Below, one piece after another: positions 1 to 6,000 of a stretch of DNA of 6,815 bases. The position numbers and the translations under genes are program-made. Position 1 is the first letter of the stretch, and each line of letters starts with the position of its first letter. The DNA is taken from positions 1-6,815 of the forward strand of contig DDFF01000005.1 in the NCBI GenBank assembly GCA_002337045.1. The letters run 5' to 3'. This DNA is from Bacteroidetes bacterium UBA1935. Lineage in GTDB: Bacteria; Bacteroidota; Bacteroidia; Chitinophagales; Chitinophagaceae. The notes beneath the pieces were generated by a model. The model was given only the letters and a program-made list of their open reading frames with translations. It was not told the origin of the DNA and ran no database searches.

Positions 1-1532
1 AATGGTGGTATGGCCACAACGCGGTTGCGTTCTTCCTTACTACTCCTTACCTGGGTATCATGTACTACTTCCTGCCAAAGATTGCTAATCGTCCTGTTTA
101 TTCATACAGGCTTTCTATCATCCACTTCTGGGCATTGATATTCATCTACATCTGGGCTGGTCCTCACCACCTGTTGTATACTGCACTGCCAGACTGGGCA
201 CAATCACTTGGTACAGTATTCTCTGTTATGCTGATAGCTCCGTCTTGGGGTGGTATGCTGAATGGTTTGCTGACACTGCGTGGTGCATGGGATAAAGTAA
301 GGGAAGATGTAGTATTGAAATTCCTTGTAGTTGCGGTAACAGCATATGGTATGGCAACTTTTGAAGGACCGATGCTGAGCTTGAAAAACGTAAATGCGAT
401 CAGCCACTTTACAGACTGGACAATTGCACACGTACACGTTGGTGCACTGGGCTGGAATGGCTTCCTGACATTTGGTGTGCTGTACTGGTTGATACCAAGA
501 ATATTCAAAACAAACCTGTACTCTCAGAAAATGGCTAACTGGCACTTCTGGATTGGCACACTAGGTATCGTATTCTATGCTGTACCTATGTACTGGGCTG
601 GTTTCATGCAAAGCCTTGCATGGAAAGAGTTTACTGCTGAAGGCCAACTGAAATATCAGTTCATGGAAACAGTAACGCAAATGCGTCCATTCTACATGAT
701 GCGTGGTATTGGTGGTACACTGTATCTGGTTGGTGCTATCATGATGACATATAACCTGATTAAAACAGTACGCCTGGGTAAAGCAGAAAATGACGAAGCA
801 GCAGAAGCAGCACCACTTTCTAAAGTTTACGTAGACCATGGCAGCCACCACTGGCACCGTTGGATAGAACGCCGTCCTGTACAAATGATGGTATTCAGCC
901 TTATACTGGTTGCAATCGGTGGTCTGATAGAAATCGTACCAACATTCATGATCAAATCAAACATCCCAACCATCACAAGTGTGAAACCTTATACGCCGCT
1001 TGAGTTGCAAGGACGCGACATATATGTACGTGAAGGTTGCTACACTTGTCACAGCCAAATGGTTCGTCCGTTCCGTAGCGAGGTAGCACGTTATGGCGAA
1101 TACTCTAAAGCAGGTGAGTTTATCTACGACCACCCATTCCAATGGGGCAGTAAACGCACAGGGCCGGATCTGGCACGAGTAGGCGGTAAATACCCTGACA
1201 GCTGGCACTTCAACCACATGTACGAGCCATCAAGTATGTCTCCGGGTTCTATCATGCCATCTTACACATGGTTGTTCGAAAATGAAATTGATACTGCTAT
1301 TACACCTGCAAAAATCAGGGCAATGCAAACACTGGGCGTACCATACGAAGAAGGTTATGACACTAAAGCAAATGCAGACCTGATGGCACAAGCCGAAAAA
1401 GTAAAAGGCAATCTTGCCAAAGACAATATACAGGTGAAGAGCAACAAAGAAATAGTTGCCCTGATAGCTTACCTGCAACGCATAGGTACAGACATCAAAC
1501 TGGAACAGAAAACAACCGGTTCAGCCAACTAA
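1..1532 (+). CDS. ccoNO: Fused cbb3-type cytochrome c oxidase subunits I and II (CcoN-CcoO), 5' partial
   Basis: Catalytic subunit of the C-family heme-copper oxidase, fused to its monoheme cytochrome c subunit, in the inner membrane. It reduces O2 to water and pumps protons. The frame is open to the window's left edge (first full codon at 3, reading WWYGHNAV), so the ATG at 60 is internal and roughly the first 200 residues are missing. Counting residues from the ATG at 60, the CcoN part aligns without gaps to Pseudomonas stutzeri CcoN as I remember its numbering. His at 15-17 matches CuB ligand H207, Tyr30 the cross-linked Y251, His36/His37 the CuB ligands H257/H258, Glu102 E323, His116 H337, His124 the heme b3 ligand H345, and His126 the heme b ligand H347. 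A linker rich in Glu, Ala and His (about 243-266) leads to the CcoO part: one membrane helix (about 276-298), heme c motif CYTCH (327-331), the FQWGSKRTGPDLARVGG block, and probable axial Met399 in SIMPSY. All catalytic ligands in view are intact. Confidence 0.97.
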   Translation, partial: WWYGHNAVAFFLTTPYLGIMYYFLPKIANRPVYSYRLSIIHFWALIFIYIWAGPHHLLYTALPDWAQSLGTVFSVMLIAPSWGGMLNGLLTLRGAWDKVREDVVLKFLVVAVTAYGMATFEGPMLSLKNVNAISHFTDWTIAHVHVGALGWNGFLTFGVLYWLIPRIFKTNLYSQKMANWHFWIGTLGIVFYAVPMYWAGFMQSLAWKEFTAEGQLKYQFMETVTQMRPFYMMRGIGGTLYLVGAIMMTYNLIKTVRLGKAENDEAAEAAPLSKVYVDHGSHHWHRWIERRPVQMMVFSLILVAIGGLIEIVPTFMIKSNIPTITSVKPYTPLELQGRDIYVREGCYTCHSQMVRPFRSEVARYGEYSKAGEFIYDHPFQWGSKRTGPDLARVGGKYPDSWHFNHMYEPSSMSPGSIMPSYTWLFENEIDTAITPAKIRAMQTLGVPYEEGYDTKANADLMAQAEKVKGNLAKDNIQVKSNKEIVALIAYLQRIGTDIKLEQKTTGSAN

Positions 1533-1561
1533 TTATAGTAACGTTCAAAAACTGACAGACA

Positions 1562-1738
1562 ATGAAATTCAGGCATTATTTAGAAAGCATAACAGGTGTA
1601 GGCATCTACCCTATGGTTTCGCTCTTCCTATTCTTTGTGTTTTTCACGTTGCTGGCTGTATGGGCTATCAAAGCAAAGAAAAGCTATATAGACGCTGTTA
1701 AAAACATCCCACTGGGCAACGATAACGATAATCAATAA
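1562..1738 (+). CDS. ccoQ: Small single-helix subunit of cbb3 oxidase, CcoQ/FixQ-like
   Basis: Encodes 58 residues (begins MKFRHYLESITGVGIYPMVS, ends NDNDNQ). One hydrophobic helix spans about residues 15-36, followed by a basic stretch (KAKKSY) consistent with a cytoplasmic C-terminus, and a short acidic/Asn tail. In the family, CcoQ is a small membrane subunit that stabilises the complex. The assignment rests mainly on its position between ccoNO and ccoP, plus size and topology, because the sequence is too short for strong motifs. It lies 29 bases after ccoNO and 19 bases before ccoP. No Shine-Dalgarno sequence is visible; instead an AAAAC run ends 9 bases before the ATG. CcoS is a similar-sized alternative, but the operon position and the lack of a CcoS-like N-terminus argue against it. 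Confidence 0.85.
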   Translation: MKFRHYLESITGVGIYPMVSLFLFFVFFTLLAVWAIKAKKSYIDAVKNIPLGNDNDNQ

Positions 1739-1757
1739 AATTTTAAAACGCACAATC

Positions 1758-2927
1758 ATGCGCATCCGTTTTAATAAATATGTATCCCTCGCTATGCTGG
1801 CCATTCTTGCTCCTGTGCTTGTACAGGCTGCAGAAGCGGCAGCTACACCCGAAGGGAACAAATTCAACGCCATCCTCATAGGCCTGGTAAGCCTTACGCT
1901 GATACTGTTGTTTGCTATTCTGGTACTTGGCAATACACTCAGGCAACTGGGCTTTGTATACCGCGACAAAATGCGTAGCGAACGCAAAGCAGGTCTTATG
2001 AAAACCGTAGCATTGCTGATGGGCCTTGGCCTTACATCACTGGCTGCAAATGCTGAAGAAGCGGCCGCAGAAGCTACATCATCCGCACCTGCATACATCA
2101 GCGGCATACCATCTGCTCATTTTTATACCCTTATGGGTATCATCGGGCTGGAATTGTTAGTTATCATTTCGATGGTATTCCTCATCCGTACTATGGTACG
2201 CCTGATAAGTGCAGACCCTGCAAAAGCTGCATTGGCAGAAAAAGTGGTGAAAGTAAACTTCTGGGATAGGTTCAACAAAGTAGTACCTATTGAGAAGGAA
2301 GCCGACATCATGCTGGACCACGACTACGACGGTATCAAAGAACTGGACAACAGCCTGCCACCATGGTGGAAGTATGGTTTCTACCTGACAATAGTAACAG
2401 GTGTAATATACCTGTGGTACTACCATGCAGGTGGCAACGGCCCTAGCTCTCACGATGAGTTTGTGGCAGAAGTACAGGCAGGTGAAGAAGCTAAAGCTGC
2501 ATATCTGGCAAAAAGCGCTAACAATGTGGATGAGAATACAGTGAAGATGCTGGATGCAAGTGGCATAGCTGCAGGTAAAACAATCTTTGAACAAACATGT
2601 GCTGCATGCCATGCAAAAGATGGTGGTGGCGGTGTAGGCCCTAACCTGTGCGATGAATACTGGTTGCATGGAGGAAGTCTGAAAGATGTGTTCAAGACCG
2701 TTAAATATGGTTGGCCTGACAAGGGTATGAAGAGTTGGAAAGATGATTTCTCTCCTAATCAGATAGCACAGATTTCGAGCTATGTAAAATCACTGCAAGG
2801 CACTAAACCGGCAGCACCAAAAGACAAACAAGGCGAACTGTATATAGAAGGCGGCGCTACAACACCTGCTGACTCTACTGCAAAACCCGCAGCAGACACT
2901 ACAGCAAAAGCAGTAGCAATGAAATAA
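1758..2927 (+). CDS. ccoP: cbb3-type cytochrome c oxidase subunit III (CcoP), monoheme form with extended N-terminus
   Basis: Membrane-anchored c-type cytochrome that feeds electrons to CcoNO. Order in the 389 residues: an export-like hydrophobic segment (8-23, then AEAAA); helix 1 (about 37-59); a basic loop (62-78); a second export-like segment (about 81-99, then EEAAAEA); another helix (about 121-143); the CcoP N-terminal family signature HDYDGIKELDN (188-198) with PPWW; a helix (about 206-222); and one cytochrome c domain with CAACH (281-285) and probable axial Met324 in KGMKSW. A Pro/Ala/Thr/Lys-rich tail (about 353-389) ends the protein. Proteobacterial CcoP normally has two heme c sites; only one is present. 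Cys298 in GPNLCDEYW is an extra cysteine next to the heme domain core. The first ATG is chosen because it opens with a basic, export-like N-terminus and has the operon's A-rich leader. Met81 is an internal alternative. Confidence 0.95.
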   Translation: MRIRFNKYVSLAMLAILAPVLVQAAEAAATPEGNKFNAILIGLVSLTLILLFAILVLGNTLRQLGFVYRDKMRSERKAGLMKTVALLMGLGLTSLAANAEEAAAEATSSAPAYISGIPSAHFYTLMGIIGLELLVIISMVFLIRTMVRLISADPAKAALAEKVVKVNFWDRFNKVVPIEKEADIMLDHDYDGIKELDNSLPPWWKYGFYLTIVTGVIYLWYYHAGGNGPSSHDEFVAEVQAGEEAKAAYLAKSANNVDENTVKMLDASGIAAGKTIFEQTCAACHAKDGGGGVGPNLCDEYWLHGGSLKDVFKTVKYGWPDKGMKSWKDDFSPNQIAQISSYVKSLQGTKPAAPKDKQGELYIEGGATTPADSTAKPAADTTAKAVAMK

Positions 2928-2933
2928 AGAGGA

Positions 2934-2947
2934 AACTAACTAAAACA
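2934..2947 (+). repeat. 14-base leader repeat, copy 1 (before ccoG)
   Basis: AACTAACTAAAACA ends exactly 8 bases before the ccoG ATG at 2956. An identical copy with identical spacing precedes ccoH. No Shine-Dalgarno sequence is present between it and the start. Its AAAA run falls 11 to 14 bases upstream of the start codon, a region reported as A-rich in Bacteroidota translation starts. Confidence 0.6.
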
Positions 2948-2955
2948 CAAATAAA

Positions 2956-4362
2956 ATGAGTGGCAGTAATGTGGAAGGTGGCTCGTTCAGAGACAAGGTA
3001 GCAACGGTAGATAAAGAAGGTAAAAGAATATGGGTATTCCCGCAAAAACCTAAAGGCAAATATTATAATGCCCGTACACTGTTGAGTGTATTCTATCTGT
3101 TGGTACTGTTCATCCTTCCGTTCATTAAATACGACGGACACCCTTTATTCCTCATTAATATCATTAAAAGAAAATTTATCCTGTTTGGCCAGATCTTCTG
3201 GCCACAGGATTTTTTCATTTTCGGGCTGGGGATGGTCTTGTTCATCATCTTCATTGCATTGTTTACGGTAGTATTCGGCCGCATCTTCTGTGGCTGGGTA
3301 TGCCCGCAAACAATATTTATGGAGCTGGTATTTCGCAAAATAGAATACTGGATAGAAGGTGATGCTGCAGAGCAGCGCATGCTGAAAAAACAAGCCTGGA
3401 ATTCTGATAAGATTTTCAAACGTGTGATGAAATGGACTGTGTTCTGGGCTATCAGCTTCCTGATTGCGAACACATTCCTTGCATACATTATAGGCATCGA
3501 TGAACTACGCACGATTGTATCTGAACCAATTGGCAAACACTTTGGTGGCTTTGTAGCCATCGTCATATTCACAACAGTATTCTTCTTCGTATTCTCATGG
3601 ATGCGCGAACAGGTTTGTACAGTTGTATGCCCTTATGGACGTATGCAAGGTGTATTGCTCGACAAGAATTCCATCATCGTAACATACGACCATGTACGCG
3701 GCGAACCTCGTGGTAAGTTCAAGAAAAATGAAGAGCGCGCTATCGGCGATTGCATTGATTGTAATCAATGTGTGAAAGTATGCCCTACAGGTATAGACAT
3801 CAGGCACGGTACCCAGTTGGAATGTACCAACTGTACTGCTTGTATAGATGCCTGCGACAGAATGATGGAAGCAGTGAATATGCCAACCGGTTTGATTCGT
3901 TATGCATCTGAAAACAACATCAGCACCAAACAGCCTTATAAGTTTACGAACCGCATGAAGGCCTATACCGCAGTAATGATATTACTGTTGGCTGTAGAAG
4001 TATTCCTGCTGGTTAGCCGCACGGATGTAGGCATTACAATTCTGCGTACACCGGGACAATTGTATCAGGAACAACCAAATAATCAGTTGAGCAATCTGTA
4101 CAACTACAAATTCCTGAACAAGACTTACCACAATAAAGTACTTGAACTGAAACCCGAAGACTTCAACGGAACCATCAAACTGGTGGGCGAAGAAAGGTTG
4201 AATATTCCGAAAGAGAATGCGACTGCCGGTTCTATGTTCATCTACATGGATAAAAAAGATATCAAACAACGCAAGACAAAACTAACAATAGGTGTATATG
4301 AAGATGGAAAGAAAATAAGTACCATCACTACATCTTTCTTAGGACCATTTTCTGCTAACTAA
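2956..4362 (+). CDS. ccoG: Cytochrome c oxidase accessory protein CcoG (FixG/RdxA family), polyferredoxin-like
   Basis: Integral membrane Fe-S protein required for cbb3 assembly; family members have been reported to act in Cu(II) reduction for the CuB centre. The 468 residues show about five membrane helices (41-57, 87-110, 158-180, 196-215, 334-354). Two paired-cysteine motifs lie at the ends of helices: CGWVCP (C112, C116) and CTVVCP (C221, C225). A cytoplasmic 2x[4Fe-4S] ferredoxin domain follows, with C266, C269, C272, C276 (CIDCNQCVKVCP) and C290, C293, C296, C300. The remaining roughly 110 residues form the periplasmic Ig-like C-terminal domain typical of FixG. All cluster ligands are present and the length is normal. 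It starts 28 bases after ccoP. An AGAGGAAA stretch near the ccoP stop is too far from the ATG (about 20 bases) to act as a normal Shine-Dalgarno site. Confidence 0.96.
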   Translation: MSGSNVEGGSFRDKVATVDKEGKRIWVFPQKPKGKYYNARTLLSVFYLLVLFILPFIKYDGHPLFLINIIKRKFILFGQIFWPQDFFIFGLGMVLFIIFIALFTVVFGRIFCGWVCPQTIFMELVFRKIEYWIEGDAAEQRMLKKQAWNSDKIFKRVMKWTVFWAISFLIANTFLAYIIGIDELRTIVSEPIGKHFGGFVAIVIFTTVFFFVFSWMREQVCTVVCPYGRMQGVLLDKNSIIVTYDHVRGEPRGKFKKNEERAIGDCIDCNQCVKVCPTGIDIRHGTQLECTNCTACIDACDRMMEAVNMPTGLIRYASENNISTKQPYKFTNRMKAYTAVMILLLAVEVFLLVSRTDVGITILRTPGQLYQEQPNNQLSNLYNYKFLNKTYHNKVLELKPEDFNGTIKLVGEERLNIPKENATAGSMFIYMDKKDIKQRKTKLTIGVYEDGKKISTITTSFLGPFSAN

Positions 4363-4370
4363 CTAAAACA
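4357..4370 (+). repeat. 14-base leader repeat, copy 2 (before ccoH)
   Basis: AACTAACTAAAACA is identical to the copy before ccoG and again ends 8 bases before the start codon, at 4379. It overlaps the last codon and stop of ccoG (AAC TAA). The 8 bases after the repeat differ between the two copies, so the identity is limited to the leader. Confidence 0.6.
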
Positions 4371-4378
4371 TAATCCTC

Positions 4379-4828
4379 ATGAGCGTAATGAAAATAAACT
4401 GGGGCGCAAAAATTGCCCTGCTATATGGTGGCTTTGTAGCATTGATAGTAGTATTGGTTGCTGGTAGTATGCGGCAAGACTTTGACCTTGTAGCACCAGA
4501 CTACTACAGTCAGGAAATAAAATACCAGCAAGTAATAGACGCAGGTAAAAATCAGGCGGCTCTCTCTGCACCAGTATCTGTACATGCAAATGAAACAATG
4601 GTAAGCATAGACTTTCCTGCAGAGTTTACCAACAAGACAATGAATGGCACTATTCAGTTTTACTCTCCTGTAAATGCGGCATGGGATAAGACTGTAAAAA
4701 TGAATAGCACAGGCAACAGTATATCTGTACCACGTAGCGAGCTGCACAGCACTGCCTATACAATAAAAATGAATTGGGAAGCTGATGGTAAAAAATACTA
4801 CCAGGAAACATCTTTAAACCTGCACTAA
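4379..4828 (+). CDS. ccoH: cbb3 oxidase assembly protein CcoH (FixH family)
   Basis: Small membrane protein needed for assembly and stability of cbb3 oxidase. The 149 residues have a short cytoplasmic N-terminus (MSVMKINWGAK), one membrane helix (about 10-30), and the family signature FDLVAPDYYSQEIKYQQVID just outside the membrane. A beta-rich periplasmic domain follows to the end. This motif, plus position directly after ccoG, makes the call firm. It begins 16 bases after the ccoG stop and ends one base before the next start codon, so it is probably translationally coupled to the SafE-like gene. Met4 is a possible alternative start. The first ATG is preferred because it lies 8 bases after the same 14-base leader found before ccoG. 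Confidence 0.92.
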   Translation: MSVMKINWGAKIALLYGGFVALIVVLVAGSMRQDFDLVAPDYYSQEIKYQQVIDAGKNQAALSAPVSVHANETMVSIDFPAEFTNKTMNGTIQFYSPVNAAWDKTVKMNSTGNSISVPRSELHSTAYTIKMNWEADGKKYYQETSLNLH

Positions 4829-4829
4829 G

Positions 4830-5540
4830 ATGAGCACGTTCACACTTTCTATGGCATTGGTGATGGGGCTTACAGGCAGCCTGCACTGCGCAGGTATGTG
4901 CGGTCCTATTGTGTGGGTTATGCCATTCGGCATGATGAATGGGTTTAAAAAATGGCTTGGCATTGCCCTTTACCACATAGCACGCATCAGTGTATATGCT
5001 GCAATGGCTATTGTACTGCACTCTTTCAAAAATCTGTTTCAGCCACAGTGGCAGCAATACATATCTATTGTATTAGGGATTGTATTGCTGATAGTAGGTT
5101 TTGTGTCTTTCATTCCTAATCATACATTGAAGGTATCATTGCCATGGGCAGGGTTTGTGAAAAACCAATTAGGTCGATTCATTGGTAATCCTTCTCTGTT
5201 CAGCCTTACAATGGCAGGCTTGCTGAATGGCTTGCTGCCTTGCGGCCTTGAATACATGGCGCTGTCATCCACCGTTACAGCACCTACGCCTGTAGAAGCT
5301 GCAACACTGATGTATGCATTCGGCCTTGGCACCGTACCAATGATGGTAGGCATTACCATACTGAAAAACAAAGCAAGCTTTTTACGCTTCAACCATGTAC
5401 GCAAACTGGTACCCGGTATGATGTTTGCATTCGGCGCATTGTTTGTAATGCGCGGCATGAATCTGGGCATTCCTTATCTGAGCCCTAAAGTGGCAGTAGA
5501 ACACAATGAAATAAAAGCAAGCTGTTGTCATAAAAAATAA
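4830..5540 (+). CDS. Sulfite exporter TauE/SafE-like (UreH/DsbD-like) membrane protein of the cbb3 operon
   Basis: A 236-residue polytopic membrane protein with about six hydrophobic segments. The N-terminal signature GLTGSLHCAGMCGP (Cys20, Cys24) and a second half with NGLLPCGLEY (Cys138) are typical of the UreH-type/DsbD-like branch that databases commonly label sulfite exporter TauE/SafE. The two Cys-containing segments sit near the start of each half, suggesting an internal pseudo-repeat as in CcdA/DsbD membrane domains. The C-terminus ends in SCCHKK (Cys232, Cys233, His234), a potential metal-binding tail. Homologues commonly occur beside cbb3 maturation genes. A role in copper handling or thiol redox for CuB assembly is inferred from context; sulfite export is not supported by anything seen here. 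The start is one base after the ccoH stop (TAAG-ATG), indicating coupling. Confidence 0.85.
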   Translation: MSTFTLSMALVMGLTGSLHCAGMCGPIVWVMPFGMMNGFKKWLGIALYHIARISVYAAMAIVLHSFKNLFQPQWQQYISIVLGIVLLIVGFVSFIPNHTLKVSLPWAGFVKNQLGRFIGNPSLFSLTMAGLLNGLLPCGLEYMALSSTVTAPTPVEAATLMYAFGLGTVPMMVGITILKNKASFLRFNHVRKLVPGMMFAFGALFVMRGMNLGIPYLSPKVAVEHNEIKASCCHKK

Positions 5541-5544
5541 GACA

Positions 5545-5931
5545 ATGCGCATCTTTGCAGGCATACTGATATTGCTACATGGTATTATAGCTGCTATATG
5601 TGGCATAGTGCTGATGCGCGATGTTAGCGGTAGTGAAATTGGCCTGCAATTATCGCTTCTAGAACACAGCCCTTTTGTCAATTACTTCTATCCCGGGCTT
5701 ATACTTTACACCATACTTGGCATAGGGAGTTTCTTGACGGGGATTTGCACATTACTGAAAGTAAGATACTACCCATGGATATTGATGATAATTGGCAGTG
5801 GCATTATTATCTGGATTATTACACAGATGATTATGATACGCCTGCAGTTCAATCTGCAATATGTAATAGCAGCAATTGGCATTACTTCGCTCACGTTAGG
5901 TGTGTTGCTGCATAAAAAGGAAAAATACTAA
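5545..5931 (+). CDS. Uncharacterised four-helix membrane protein, last gene of the operon
   Basis: A 128-residue hydrophobic protein with about four membrane helices (2-24, 48-70, 75-95, 103-122) and a short basic C-terminus (HKKEKY). Between helices 1 and 2 lies a conserved-looking extracytoplasmic or loop segment, GLQLSLLEHSPFVNYFYPG. I recall similar small hypothetical proteins with an LEHSPF-like loop in Bacteroidota, but none with a known function. There are no cysteines arranged for metal binding and no enzymatic motif. It begins 4 bases after the SafE-like gene and is followed by the terminator, so it is very probably co-transcribed. Placement suggests, but does not show, a link to respiration. 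The reading frame itself is well supported by spacing, an A-rich leader and consistent codon use. Confidence 0.8.
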   Translation: MRIFAGILILLHGIIAAICGIVLMRDVSGSEIGLQLSLLEHSPFVNYFYPGLILYTILGIGSFLTGICTLLKVRYYPWILMIIGSGIIIWIITQMIMIRLQFNLQYVIAAIGITSLTLGVLLHKKEKY

Positions 5932-5949
5932 TCCACGCGCTCATAAAAA

Positions 5950-5986
5950 GAAATGGGGGAGCTTAGTAGCTTCCCCATTTTCATAC
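5950..5986. terminator. Bidirectional intrinsic terminator between convergent genes
   Basis: A 12-bp stem (5951-5962 with 5969-5980, one G-T pair at 5959/5972) with core GGGGGAGC/GCTTCCCC and a 6-base loop TTAGTA. On the + strand it is followed by TTTTC. On the - strand the outer stem and flank read as a T-rich run (TTTCTTTTTATG). It lies 19 bases after the 5931 stop and 20 bases before the - strand gene's stop, so it can serve both transcripts. The 69-base gap 5932-6000 holds nothing else that I can identify. Confidence 0.85.
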
Positions 5987-6000
5987 TGCCCCCTTAAATA

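Noticed and set aside
60..62. ATG at 60 as the start of the oxidase gene
   Set aside because: The frame is open upstream to the window edge and encodes the conserved WWYGHNAV motif with a CuB histidine, so the ATG is internal.
1628..2107. Antisense 159-residue open frame over ccoQ and ccoP
   Set aside because: It overlaps two well-supported genes and has no recognisable domain; it is a shadow of their codon composition.
2925..2934. AGAGGAAA as a Shine-Dalgarno site for ccoG
   Set aside because: It lies about 20 bases from the ATG, beyond usual spacing, and other genes here lack such sites.
3093..3572. Antisense 159-residue open frame over ccoG
   Set aside because: It lies fully inside ccoG, is rich in Met/Asn/Lys typical of reversed membrane-protein codons, and has no leader or family motif.
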